Shown here one piece after another: positions 1 through 7,844 of a stretch of 64,000 nucleotides of DNA. Position 1 is the stretch's first letter, and each line of letters begins with the position of its first letter. Made by a program: the position numbers and the translations under genes. This DNA is from Oscillatoriaceae cyanobacterium Prado104 (GTDB lineage Bacteria > Cyanobacteriota > Cyanobacteriia > Cyanobacteriales > Microcoleaceae): assembly GCA_025454405.1 (NCBI GenBank), contig JALOON010000015.1, positions 1-64,000 on the forward strand. The letters are read 5' to 3'. The notes beneath the pieces are model-generated. The model worked only from the letters and a program-made list of their open reading frames with translations. It ran no database searches and was not told where the DNA came from.

Positions 1-366
1 AAAAACGGGGAACCCTTGGTAGTTGGCGCTTACCGCCGACCAAAACTGACTTTTGCTGCGAATTTTAAGAAATTCATTCAGCCAGATCCGGCAGTTGAAA
101 ACGCAGCGGTCGAAAATGCAGTTGATTCCACCCTGCCCCCACCAATTCCGGCAGAATTAATTGAGGAATCTCAAAAACTAGCAGAAACTGTGCCAGTACC
201 GGAAACTATCTGGGTAATTAAAGCTCCCGATGGAAACGGCACAGTTAACTTACCAACCAGCGAACTCCTCGACTGGGGAGTTAACAAAACAACGCCAGTA
301 TTCTCCGAAGCTACTGGCTGGAAACTGGCAGGCAAAGTTGCCGAACTAGCTCATTTATTTAGCTAG
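1..366 (+). CDS. C-terminal part of an unrecognised protein (cut by window start)
   Basis: The reading frame is open from the first base (Lys-Asn-Gly-Glu-Pro-Leu...), so the visible 121 residues are probably the C-terminal end of a longer protein. A TTG at 16 could start it only by default. It has a Pro/Val/Glu-rich middle (two near-identical 'VENA' units, then a 'PPPIP' stretch) and an end with scattered Trp residues. No family recognised. It is followed by a strong hairpin terminator and faces the convergent minus-strand ligase/tail-fibre genes, so it may belong to the same phage-like block; that is inference from position only. Confidence 0.55.
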   Translation, partial: KNGEPLVVGAYRRPKLTFAANFKKFIQPDPAVENAAVENAVDSTLPPPIPAELIEESQKLAETVPVPETIWVIKAPDGNGTVNLPTSELLDWGVNKTTPVFSEATGWKLAGKVAELAHLFS

Positions 367-437
367 TTTATAGCTAGTTTTTAGCTGTATTTTGCTAGGT
401 AAATGGTATAATAAATCGATACCTGAACATAACTAAT

Positions 438-484
438 ACTCCCCGATCGAAGTTACATTCACTGCATTCGATCGGGGAGTTTTT
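438..484 (+). terminator. rho-independent terminator
   Basis: A 14-bp perfect stem (438-451 with 467-480, built around GATCG) with a 15-nt loop is followed by a T run at 481-484. It ends the rightward gene that stops at 366. The minus-strand side is not T-rich, so it probably works mainly rightward. Confidence 0.8.
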
Positions 485-500
485 ATAGTTATGCAAATTT

Positions 501-1328
501 CTAGATAAACCCAACAAACACCGGATGTCTGAGTTTTCCCCCCGGCGTAATTCCCAGGTGAATTCCTTCTAACGATCGACCGAGGTAGTCGATTTGATTT
601 TGCCAAATATCGCGCCTTTCGCTGTCAGTAAGCCCAGTTCCGAGCCTGCCAGTCACCCGGCGATCGCTCGCTAATTCAACATTAATTGCACCCAACATAC
701 CTGCAAACTTTCCAGTTCCCCTAGTGTATCCAGTGCAAACTAAAGTCGATCGCGTGAAGTTTTTAACTTTCAGCAAACTGTCCGATCGCCCCGGAGCATA
801 AATTGAATTAGGGTTTCTCAACATTATACCTTCTTGCGACTGACCGCTAGTTCTGGTTGCATCCAGTTCTTGTTGAATTGATAGGGGATTGTTGGGAATA
901 CTTCGTTGAATGACAGCGATTGCACGGTTGCCTGATGGAATGTATGACTCAATTAGATCGACCATCACATTAGCTGTTGGTTCTTGAGAGCGATCGGCAA
1001 ATACAATTGCAAACACCCTAAACTCAACGCGAGCTTTCTGAACTGGATCGAAATTTTTAGATTTTCTAGCGATACCCGAGATAACATCAAAGGGCTCGCC
1101 CGGAATATACAATTCACCGTCAACAAATAACAATCTCTTGTCGCGACAAATGAAATCGCAAAAAGACTCGATCGCATTGAAACCTAAATATTTAGTTTTT
1201 CCGCTCCTGCTAAACAATCCCTCATCAGGCTTGTATACACAGCGAACGCCGTCTAACTTGGGACTTACCAACCAACTAGAAGTTGGATATTCTTTTTGCG
1301 GGTTGTAATTGTTAGCTAATTGCAGCAT
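501..1328 (-). CDS. ATP-dependent DNA ligase, small phage type
   Basis: Seals nicks using ATP through a lysyl-AMP intermediate. Nucleotidyltransferase motifs appear in order: motif I KLDGVR (Lys is the adenylated residue), motif III FVDGEL, IIIa FRVFAI, IV EGIMLR, V LLKVK. An OB-fold-like tail follows. At about 275 residues it is a minimal ligase without an N-terminal DNA-binding domain. The ATG at 1328 is chosen because its A is shared with the TAA stop of the upstream gene (TAATG), which suggests translational coupling; a TTG at 1340 also exists. Cyanobacteria replicate with the NAD-dependent LigA, so an ATP enzyme behind two tail-fibre-like genes points to phage ancestry. The motif order makes the family call firm; the biological role is inferred. 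Confidence 0.88.
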   Translation of the reverse strand: MLQLANNYNPQKEYPTSSWLVSPKLDGVRCVYKPDEGLFSRSGKTKYLGFNAIESFCDFICRDKRLLFVDGELYIPGEPFDVISGIARKSKNFDPVQKARVEFRVFAIVFADRSQEPTANVMVDLIESYIPSGNRAIAVIQRSIPNNPLSIQQELDATRTSGQSQEGIMLRNPNSIYAPGRSDSLLKVKNFTRSTLVCTGYTRGTGKFAGMLGAINVELASDRRVTGRLGTGLTDSERRDIWQNQIDYLGRSLEGIHLGITPGGKLRHPVFVGFI

Positions 1329-2401
1329 TATATTACCCAACTACCGATACATCGAACCAAACCGACGATCGGGCGATCGAACGTAATTATCGTTTCTCCC
1401 GAACCATCTTTGTGAATGTGAGCGAAATCTGCAATCGATGATTTGCCGTATGCCGGGTCTTTGATGTGGATTCTTTCTGATAGGTAAAGTCGGGGAAACG
1501 TTGCCGGAAATTGACAAATTGTTTTGCTAACTTCCTCCTCAAAGTCAATCAAGCAATCAATTTTGATTTTCCAAAGATCGTTACCGCACGATCGAAAGTT
1601 GACTTCGCCCTGTATCCCCGGCAGCAGCGAGACAATTGTCGTATCAGACCAGATTAAAGATTTTGCCCCATCAGCAGATAGAGCGCGATCGGCAAGTTTC
1701 GCCCTCCTGACCAAAATCGCATCTTCTCCTCCCTCCCAGCTACCAACTAACCGCCAGGAATAACTTTCGCCATCCCAATGCCTCTGGGCTGCCTGTTTGC
1801 TTCCGATCAGCGAGAATTCGTCAAAATACAGCGCGCCGTGAAGTTTCAGGTCGCCGATTTCCATGTTGCCGTAAGCGTCATCGCCGGCACTTTCTCTCGT
1901 TGTTGCCAGCCAGTTGTTTTGGGCAACTTCCAGTTGGTAGCGCCAGCCGGGTTTGTTAAAGATTAGGCGATCGGCTTCGATTGTTTTGCCGAGGATAGTT
2001 CGATCGCGCCTGGGAACTAATTTATCCTGTTGGTTGAGCAACCACAAACTGTCGGTCGGTTTGTAATTCGGTTCGTTAGAAATCGGCTGCGCTACAAATT
2101 CAACGGAGAAATTAACCGAATCAGTCGATCGAACTGTTTGAGCTTTGGTATCGATTTCTTCAGCTACAATCGCGTAATTGCCGGGGGCAATCAAGGGAAT
2201 GCTAAGTGTATAGTTGAATTTGTTTGTGCCTTCTTCAACTGTTTGGATCGCGCTGGTTTTGGTTCCGACAACCGTTCCGTTGAGCAAAAACCTTACATCC
2301 GTATTTCGATTGCTTGCAGTCCACGCGACTGCCATTACCCGCCAGGGGACGGCACTCCCCCTGACTATTTCACCGGGCTTTGGGTAGGTTATTTGGATCA
2401 T
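1328..2401 (-). CDS. Phage tail-fibre/tip-like protein, short paralogue of the next gene upstream
   Basis: 357 residues. The first ~105 residues form an Ig-like beta domain that aligns with the start of the 885-residue neighbour (shared pattern ARF/VRF-L-DG/NG-VVGT, then a beta-rich stretch). The last ~230 residues match the neighbour's C-terminal domain (shared NWL, GDL, HWDG/HWNG-SY/TY, DAIL/GAILV-RA, ADRA, CxLP/CQFPA). The collagen and Trp-rich central part of the neighbour is absent. Its ATG overlaps the neighbour's TAA (TAATG) and its own TAA overlaps the ligase ATG. Likely a virion or tail appendage protein, or a chaperone or partner of the long fibre; the exact role is not visible. Confidence 0.6.
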   Translation of the reverse strand: MIQITYPKPGEIVRGSAVPWRVMAVAWTASNRNTDVRFLLNGTVVGTKTSAIQTVEEGTNKFNYTLSIPLIAPGNYAIVAEEIDTKAQTVRSTDSVNFSVEFVAQPISNEPNYKPTDSLWLLNQQDKLVPRRDRTILGKTIEADRLIFNKPGWRYQLEVAQNNWLATTRESAGDDAYGNMEIGDLKLHGALYFDEFSLIGSKQAAQRHWDGESYSWRLVGSWEGGEDAILVRRAKLADRALSADGAKSLIWSDTTIVSLLPGIQGEVNFRSCGNDLWKIKIDCLIDFEEEVSKTICQFPATFPRLYLSERIHIKDPAYGKSSIADFAHIHKDGSGETIITFDRPIVGLVRCIGSWVI

Positions 2402-5058
2402 TAGTTGAGAGGTACTACAAAATTAGAAATTACTCGAACAGGTGTTGCTGTCATTACTACATTGCCCCAAGCAGCAGTCAATACCGGAGAAGGTTGGTTG
2501 ATTAGCAAATCACATTTATTTCCTAAAGAAGATCCCATCAGATTTGGGTTGCGAACATGGGCTAGTCCGTAATGCCAGCAATTGATTGCTGCTGGCAAAT
2601 TGCAAATTCCTTGTGCGCTAGAATCTTCAAGCGTAAAAGTAGCATCAACATTAATTTTTGCTAACTTGCCACATAATTGATAGTTGGCACTTCCACTAAC
2701 TCCAGCAATTAGTGGCAAATTAATTGCAGCACCCCAATTAATCCCATTAGCGCTATCAGCAACAGCAGCAGAAGCAGCGCGATCGGCAACAGCAGCCCGG
2801 TGAACTAAAATTGCTCCGTCAGTTGCACCCCAATCTCCTAGGTGGCGGTAGCGGTAGGTTCCGTTCCAGTGAGTCGCCGGACCGATTTGAGCTCCCAGGG
2901 GGAATTGATAATCGCCGAAAAATAAACTTTCATTGACTTGCAAGCTACCTACTCGCAAATCTCCAAATCCATTGACTCCAGCAGACCAGCCTTTAGTGCT
3001 CAACCAGTTGGTTTCATCCAATCCAAAAAATACGCCGAAAACCCCAGGTTTGTGGAATTGAATCTTGTCTCTGGTTTCGAGAATTCCAGTAGCAATTACA
3101 TCTTTGCTAATTAATTGATTTGCTACTCGTACATTATTATCGCCGTTGCCTACTGAGAAAATTTCAGTAAGCATATCGGAATTGTTGAAGAATCTCGTTC
3201 CGTTGTATGCCGGATTTGCACCGATATTAATACCAGTAAAAAAACCGATGTTGAGACCTGCAAAGGGATGCGACCAAGGTCCGGGTTCGCGGTAGATTGC
3301 ATAATTTCGATCGAGTCCGGCATGAAAATATATCCCGATCGGATCTGTTTTATCGAGAGTTACATTGCTCCAGCCGATCGGTCGATCGGCTTTGGGTAAA
3401 ATTTTCTTGCCGTCACCGCTGAGCTCGAACATCGAATCGCCGGGGTCGCCCTTAGCACCAGTAGCTCCTGTTGCACCAGTAGCTCCTGTTGCACCAATTG
3501 CGCCAACACTTGCAATTAAATTCCAGTTAGCGCTAGGTGGGACGGAGTTGGTAGAAGCTACAACAGCAATATAACTGCTGCCGTTGTGCGATACTCCATC
3601 TCTAATGGCGTAGGCAGTTGTCGCGCTCCACGCACCGCGCCAGTTCATGCCGATCGCACCAGTTGCTCCAGCAGGTCCCGGAGTTCCTGGATTTCCTTGC
3701 TGCCCCTGCGCGCCAGTCTCGCCTCGCGTTCCGGTTGCCCCAGTTGCGCCGACAGCGCCTTGCTGACTGAGCAGGTTCCAGTTAGGTGAAGTTGCTGGAA
3801 TTTCCCCAGTAGAGTTAGCCGTTGCGATGTAGCTGCTGCCGTTGTGGGCGATCGCATCCCTTGGAGTGTAAGCTGTCGTCGCGCTCCAGGTCCCCCGCCA
3901 ATTGATGCCGACTTCACCGCGATCGCCCTTCGCTCCTGTTAGACCGATATCGCCTTTGGGACCAGTTAAACCTGTAGCTCCCCGTTCGCCAGTGTCACCT
4001 TTAGGTCCAGTCGCTCCAGTTGCACCGGGCGCGCCCTGCAATCCTTGCAGTCCAGCATCGCCCCTGTCTCCTTTGGGGCCCTGCAAGCCTTGAATGCCCT
4101 GACTTCCAGTGTCGCCTTTATCGCCTTTAGCTCCAGTTGCTCCAGTTAGTCCAGTTGGTCCCTGAATTCCTTGCAGTCCGCGCTCGCCAGTATCTCCTTT
4201 ATCTCCCTTGGGTCCAGCAACTCCCGCAGCTCCCTGCATTCCGATCGGACCGGGTTCGCCTGCAATCCCCCGATCGCCAGGATCTCCCTTGTCTCCTTTG
4301 AGGGCAATTAGATTCCAGCTAGCAGATGGCGGCGCTAAGTCGATCGAGTCGATCGTTGCCACGTAACTCGAACCGCCAAAACTAACGCCATCCCCCTTTT
4401 TATATTGTGCTGTTGCTTCCCAATCTCCCCGCCAGTTAATAGCAGGAAATCCCGTCGGGGGAGTTGGCGTTGGTGTGGGAGTTGGAGTTGGTGTTGGAGT
4501 TGGTGCAGTTACTGCAAGTCTTGCTGTTTTCTGCACGTTGCTGCCTAAAACTAATTCTGCTGTTAAGTCTCCTGCTTCAGTAACTACTACGTCGAAGGGA
4601 ATTCGCGTGTCCTCTTTAATTAATTTTGGTTCCGCATCTTGCGGTGTTTTTAATTTAAACCTCACAAACGAACCTGTCGGGCGATTTGTCACAGTTGCAG
4701 TTACTAACTGCCCCGACTGTGAAAGTGAAATTGTTGGAGCATTGAACTTCAGCTCAAAAGTCGAAGTCGCGCTCGATCGTACCGTTGCCGGATTGGTTCG
4801 CGGATCTAAATCCTCAACTTTTAGTTCGTGCGTTCCCGCTGTTTGTACCGGAATGTTGAGCTGGTAGCGGTATTCGATCGCTCCGTTATTGTTGAATGTT
4901 GTTGCTGTTGTGTCAGTCCCGACAACTGCGCCATCTAATGAAAACCGAGCATCAGTTGAAATGTTAGTTGGTAGAACTGCAATTACCCTTACCGTTTGGG
5001 GTAATGCATTAGTTTCAACTACCTGATTTACACTTGGAGAAATAATTGTAACTGTCAT
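2401..5058 (-). CDS. Collagen-like tail-fibre protein with Trp-rich carbohydrate-binding-like modules
   Basis: 885 residues. Order: Ig-like domain 1 (~1-105), Ig-like domain 2 (~107-183), a Thr-Pro linker (~185-203), then three copies of a ~46-residue module beginning NWRG-W and ending NWNL (~208-252, 386-432, 471-517). These alternate with Gly-X-Y collagen blocks (~254-384, 434-469, 519-541), and a ~340-residue C-terminal domain is shared with the 357-residue neighbour. Collagen blocks trimerise in many phage fibres, and the NWRG modules resemble short chitin/cellulose-binding (CBM5/12-like) repeats, so a host-surface-binding fibre is likely. The ATG at 5058 is preferred over one at 5097 because the latter lies inside a terminator hairpin, and MTVTI aligns with the paralogue's start. 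Confidence 0.72.
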   Translation of the reverse strand: MTVTIISPSVNQVVETNALPQTVRVIAVLPTNISTDARFSLDGAVVGTDTTATTFNNNGAIEYRYQLNIPVQTAGTHELKVEDLDPRTNPATVRSSATSTFELKFNAPTISLSQSGQLVTATVTNRPTGSFVRFKLKTPQDAEPKLIKEDTRIPFDVVVTEAGDLTAELVLGSNVQKTARLAVTAPTPTPTPTPTPTPTPPTGFPAINWRGDWEATAQYKKGDGVSFGGSSYVATIDSIDLAPPSASWNLIALKGDKGDPGDRGIAGEPGPIGMQGAAGVAGPKGDKGDTGERGLQGIQGPTGLTGATGAKGDKGDTGSQGIQGLQGPKGDRGDAGLQGLQGAPGATGATGPKGDTGERGATGLTGPKGDIGLTGAKGDRGEVGINWRGTWSATTAYTPRDAIAHNGSSYIATANSTGEIPATSPNWNLLSQQGAVGATGATGTRGETGAQGQQGNPGTPGPAGATGAIGMNWRGAWSATTAYAIRDGVSHNGSSYIAVVASTNSVPPSANWNLIASVGAIGATGATGATGATGAKGDPGDSMFELSGDGKKILPKADRPIGWSNVTLDKTDPIGIYFHAGLDRNYAIYREPGPWSHPFAGLNIGFFTGINIGANPAYNGTRFFNNSDMLTEIFSVGNGDNNVRVANQLISKDVIATGILETRDKIQFHKPGVFGVFFGLDETNWLSTKGWSAGVNGFGDLRVGSLQVNESLFFGDYQFPLGAQIGPATHWNGTYRYRHLGDWGATDGAILVHRAAVADRAASAAVADSANGINWGAAINLPLIAGVSGSANYQLCGKLAKINVDATFTLEDSSAQGICNLPAAINCWHYGLAHVRNPNLMGSSLGNKCDLLINQPSPVLTAAWGNVVMTATPVRVISNFVVPLN

Positions 5059-5077
5059 TGCGCCTGTTGTAATGATG

Positions 5078-5126
5078 AAAAAACAAACCGATCGCATTTT
5101 CTGCGTTACAAGAATTGCGATCGGTT
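5078..5126 (-). terminator. Terminator between the 281-residue gene and the fibre gene
   Basis: On the minus strand an 11-bp perfect stem (5116-5126 with 5086-5096, AACCGATCGCA and its complement) is followed by TGTTTTTTC. It separates the gene ending at 5147 from the fibre gene starting at 5058 and argues against a start codon at 5097. Confidence 0.7.
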
Positions 5127-5146
5127 AGAACATAAATAAATTAGAT

Positions 5147-5992
5147 TTAGGTTTGAATCAGCAAAGTTCCGGCAATTACTGATTCACCGTCGTTGCTTTC
5201 ACCGACAATGAAAAATCCAGTGTATGCGTCAAAAACAAATGCCGGACCTGGTGTAGGTGCGATCGTTACTGGCGGTGCGGGAGGATTGGTTGGGGGAGTT
5301 GCAGGGGGAGTGTAAGTTGCTACAATCGAAGCATTTGCAATTGATGTTGCAACTCCTCCAACCAAAGCCATTACATCAGCTTTTACAGTACCTGCTTTGG
5401 ACAAATTTGCAGTAAATGGGGATTTGTCATCTTCACCTATCATCTCCATTTGTCCCATGTTGTCGTAGCAGAAACGCACGACCATGCCGGGCTGCATATT
5501 TTCAATTTTTGCCGTAACCCTGTTACCTGATTGAGACAGCACAATTGTCGGTGGCGGTGGCGGAACGTCCGATACTATATAGCAGCGGGGGTTGGCGAGC
5601 AACCCAAATGCGTTGTGCAACTGAGTCAGGAATTCCAGTTTCTCGGCAGCCATTTCCATGCCCGCAACAGGGGCGAGATTTGTGGCACTCAATCCGGCAG
5701 AAGCAGCATCCAATTCTGCTTTTGCTTCTACAATTCTCGGTCCGAAACAAGCTGCTAACGTACAGGGTTCGACTACCCGATCCGGAATTTTGTATCCAGT
5801 AGCTGCCGGATTTGCTGCCCGTATTGCTGCTCGGCGCAAAGATGCGTCTCTTGCCAGAATTAAAGTGTTATCTGCTAGTGTCTTGCTCCGACTTACTTTA
5901 AGAGGAGAGTCACCTTCGCTACCCGGCCAGTAGTTGTAATCTTCCAGGATTTGCCGGATTAATTTAGAGGCTAATGCTGCGGTTAAATTCAT
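5147..5992 (-). CDS. Phage-like structural protein of unknown role with an Ig-like domain
   Basis: 281 residues. The first ~145 residues are alpha-rich and unrecognised. Residues ~150-230 repeat the second Ig-like domain of the collagen-fibre protein (shared P-T-I-x-LSQSG, then VRF, ED-x-x-PF, and a GT/GDL-kA turn), followed by a Pro-rich linker and a short C-terminal beta segment. The shared domain and orientation suggest it is part of the same virion or appendage. The ATG at 5992 is the only reasonable start. No catalytic motif seen. Confidence 0.5.
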   Translation of the reverse strand: MNLTAALASKLIRQILEDYNYWPGSEGDSPLKVSRSKTLADNTLILARDASLRRAAIRAANPAATGYKIPDRVVEPCTLAACFGPRIVEAKAELDAASAGLSATNLAPVAGMEMAAEKLEFLTQLHNAFGLLANPRCYIVSDVPPPPPTIVLSQSGNRVTAKIENMQPGMVVRFCYDNMGQMEMIGEDDKSPFTANLSKAGTVKADVMALVGGVATSIANASIVATYTPPATPPTNPPAPPVTIAPTPGPAFVFDAYTGFFIVGESNDGESVIAGTLLIQT

Positions 5993-6109
5993 TTGATTGA
6001 GTGATGGAATTATTTAAAAAAATTCTATCACCGTTACACTAAAATGTGATAATATTTTTTTGCAAACAATTTGCAAGCAACAAGTAGTTCAAACAAGTAG
6101 GTTCAAATT

Positions 6110-6343
6110 ATGGAAGCATCAATTCAAGCAGCAGTAGCAGCAATTAACACAGCTAAAGCATACATCCAATCTCAAAAGCTAACTATTTCCGGCTTGAGAA
6201 CTCAGCTAGCAGGAGTATCGGCAGAATATGCTGATTACAAAGCAGCAGAAGAAGCCGAAGACGTAGAAGAAGCCAGCCTTTTGGAACAACTTAATTCTGC
6301 TCTGAGCGGTCTGACTGCGGAAGCACAAGACGAAGCTGCATAA
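6110..6343 (+). CDS. Small acidic coiled-coil protein, unknown function
   Basis: 77 residues, Ala/Glu-rich, almost certainly all helical (AAxAxINTAKAYIQSQK..., then an EEAEDVEEASLLEQL stretch). It begins at ATG 6110, divergent from the 281-residue gene, and ends just before a strong hairpin terminator. Size and composition resemble small phage accessory or scaffolding-type proteins, but no family is recognised. Confidence 0.5.
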   Translation: MEASIQAAVAAINTAKAYIQSQKLTISGLRTQLAGVSAEYADYKAAEEAEDVEEASLLEQLNSALSGLTAEAQDEAA

Positions 6344-6382
6344 TTCTAGGTTATTCTATTCTCTAACTTGGTTCTCTAACTT

Positions 6383-6425
6383 AAAATCCCTTAAATTCCC
6401 AGCATCAGGAATTTAAGGGATTTTT
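6383..6425. terminator. Bidirectional terminator between convergent genes
   Basis: A 17-bp perfect stem (6383-6399 with 6408-6424) with an 8-nt loop. The stem ends in AAAA on one side and TTTTT on the other, so transcripts in both directions see a hairpin plus U run. It lies between the rightward gene ending at 6343 and the leftward gene ending at 6440. Confidence 0.9.
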
Positions 6426-6439
6426 GCTTGAGCAGGAAA

Positions 6440-6697
6440 CTATACAATCTCTTTGTAGCAATACTCAACGATTTCTTTAAGGTTTCCCTCAAAGATTTTA
6501 GTTCGATCGCGGTAGATAGCGCTTTTTTTACCAGAGCGATCGAGATCGCAGTCAATTATCCTGCAAATCTCCGCTACTTCCTTAGATGTATAGCGTTTTT
6601 TTATGAGAATTTGGCAGAACCTTCTCGTTCGATCGAGATTTTCCTGCATTTTTGCTGATATTTCTTCTGCATTTATTTCCATTGATTTGTTCGACAT
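6440..6697 (-). CDS. Small basic/acidic protein, unknown function
   Basis: About 85 residues from the ATG at 6697 (upstream in-frame ATG codons at 6724 and 6745 also exist). Lys/Arg/Glu-rich and predicted helical, with Cys in FCQILIKK, ICRIIDCDLD and EYCYKEIV. The segment TSKEVAEICRII looks like a helix-turn-helix-type helix pair but is too short for a firm call. It is convergent with the coiled-coil gene and last before the tRNA fragment, so it lies at the edge of the phage-like block. It may be an early phage gene or a spurious frame. Confidence 0.35.
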   Translation of the reverse strand: MSNKSMEINAEEISAKMQENLDRTRRFCQILIKKRYTSKEVAEICRIIDCDLDRSGKKSAIYRDRTKIFEGNLKEIVEYCYKEIV

Positions 6698-6972
6698 GCA
6701 ACAACTTACAATGTAACATTTCATACTTATCCCGATCCGCTTCACCGTATTTTTGAAACATGGCAGCTAAAAATCCGCTAGAATCCGAGTGTTGCAGTAA
6801 ATCAGAAAATTAGGAGGAGATTGGAGCAGATGTAGTAAAATGGTAAGTGCGATCGATCAGTTAAGGGCTGGAGTTTGAGGAAAAATCTGAAAAAAAGAGA
6901 TTTTACTGAGATCCCAACAAGTGACAATGACTGAAACCCTTACAAATCAATAGGTGCGGGCTACCAACCAGA

Positions 6973-7017
6973 ACTTTGGGGTAGTGGGGGTCGTGGGTTC
7001 AAATCCCGCCGCTCCGA
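6973..7017 (+). pseudogene. 3' fragment of tRNA-Pro(GGG), probable integration (att) site
   Basis: The 3' half of a proline tRNA is present: anticodon loop TTGGGGT (6976-6982, anticodon GGG), 3' anticodon stem AGTGG, 5-nt variable loop GGGTC, T-arm GTGGG-TTCAAAT-CCCGC, acceptor strand CGCTCCG and discriminator A. The matching 5' half (D-arm, acceptor CGGAGCG, full 5' anticodon stem) is not found upstream. Breakage just before the anticodon loop is the usual crossover zone of tyrosine recombinases that target tRNA genes. The natural terminator follows, so the foreign DNA should lie to the left, where the phage-like genes are. The intact tRNA would then be beyond the left edge. Confidence 0.75.
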
Positions 7018-7025
7018 TTTATTAT

Positions 7026-7051
7026 AAAACCCGCCTAATAAGGCGGGTTTT
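7026..7051 (+). terminator. tRNA-Pro terminator
   Basis: Ten-bp perfect stem AAAACCCGCC / GGCGGGTTTT with a 6-nt loop, 8 nt after the tRNA 3' end. It is the expected terminator of the original tRNA gene, which marks this side as the chromosomal flank of the tRNA. Confidence 0.8.
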
Positions 7052-7056
7052 GCTAT

Positions 7057-7121
7057 TGTCGAGTGTCAAATTATTTGACCGTGGTGACACATTCTTGACC
7101 GCATTGACAAATTATTGGTCA
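7057..7121 (+). mobile_element. Tn7-like (type V-K CAST-like) transposon end
   Basis: A terminal TGTCGAG is followed by three related 17-18-bp units at 7064-7081, 7085-7101 and 7105-7121, spaced 20-21 bp: TGTCAAATTATTTGACCG, TGACACATTCTTGACCG, TGACAAATTATTGGTCA. Cyanobacterial type V-K CRISPR-associated transposons have TGT ends with repeated TGACAAATTA-type TnsB sites and home downstream of tRNA genes. Here the end lies 40 bp past a tRNA 3' end and about 61 bp past a GTN motif in its T-stem, matching the 60-66-bp offset known for that family. No tnsB, tnsC, tniQ or cas12k is in the window and no opposite end was found, so it is a remnant or one end of a decayed element. Confidence 0.5.
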
Positions 7122-7134
7122 TTTAGATGCAAAC

Positions 7135-7165
7135 AAAAAGGATTCCTGTCTGGGAGTCCTTTTTG
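7135..7165. terminator. Terminator, likely for the ATPase-STAS-PIN operon
   Basis: AAAAAGGA (7135-7142) pairs with TCCTTTTT (7157-7164), extended inside by partial pairing. Read leftward it ends in a T run, about 75 bp after the PIN gene stop, so it can terminate the minus-strand operon. Confidence 0.65.
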
Positions 7166-7238
7166 CATTTTCTAACCACCCTTAGAAGCAAAGGAATGGA
7201 TAATATTCGATTTAATTAATAATTATAGCAATAAAGTA

Positions 7239-7844
7239 TTACCTCATTAAAAGTTTACTTTGTTGTCTAGCTGCTGTAATTACATTTTGATTAGCAGTGA
7301 AAACTCTAATACCAGGAACAGTTACATAATCACCATCATCAGTAATTACTTGAACGATTCCTGCTTGCTCCATTGCTTCTAAAATAAGCAAATCGTATCC
7401 ATCAAGTGGTTGAGTTGAAAATCTAGTTAAGGCGATGTTAGTAGTAGCTTCATCGACTGTTATATCAGTCGAAACAGCAATAGATGTAACTTGAATCCAA
7501 GCAGCTTGAATTTCAGCAACAACATTAGCTCTTTCTGCAGGGTAGTTATGGCGGTATTCCTTAGCTTTCACGCTAGAATAAAAGAGCCGTTTTTCAGTTT
7601 GCTCAATATTATAAGCTAACTCTGCTAGAGAAAGACCGCAGTACAAAAGCAACGATTGAGCAGCAAGAGCTTTAGCTAGATAAGTAGGATAGTCTGTAAT
7701 TTGATAAGAAATTGCTGATGTACTGGCTTTGGTATAAGTCAGCCAGTACCAAACATTCGTATCTACTAGAAAAATATCATCTTTATTCGGCTGGTCAGAC
7801 CGAATATCAACAACTTCAGCTTGAACTTGATAATTGACAGCCAT
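7239..7844 (-). CDS. PIN-domain nuclease (third gene of ATPase-STAS-PIN operon)
   Basis: 201 residues. The PIN acidic set is visible: Asp28 in FLVDTNVWYW, Glu75 in LAEL, Asp148/Asp151 in LDGYDLLILEA, and Asp169/170/172 in TDDGDY. PIN domains are Mg2+/Mn2+-dependent ribonucleases, often toxins. At 201 residues it is longer than typical VapC toxins (~130), with an extended N-terminus and a long helical insert (~85-120). The ATG overlaps the TAA of the STAS-like gene (TAATG). There is no VapB-type antitoxin; the neighbours are instead signalling-type proteins, so activity may be controlled by them. Complete catalytic residues suggest it is active. Function in this context is inferred. Confidence 0.75.
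   Translation of the reverse strand: MAVNYQVQAEVVDIRSDQPNKDDIFLVDTNVWYWLTYTKASTSAISYQITDYPTYLAKALAAQSLLLYCGLSLAELAYNIEQTEKRLFYSSVKAKEYRHNYPAERANVVAEIQAAWIQVTSIAVSTDITVDEATTNIALTRFSTQPLDGYDLLILEAMEQAGIVQVITDDGDYVTVPGIRVFTANQNVITAARQQSKLLMR

Noticed and set aside
3365..4093. Pro-rich proteins opposite the collagen gene
   Set aside because: Antisense shadows of the Gly-X-Y repeats with no start signals.
6900..7017. Group I intron or intact tRNA-Pro
   Set aside because: No 5' half (acceptor CGGAGCG or D-arm) within the upstream sequence, and the break is outside the anticodon loop.
6954..7175. 73-residue protein across the tRNA fragment
   Set aside because: The frame is a by-product of the tRNA T-arm and terminator sequence.
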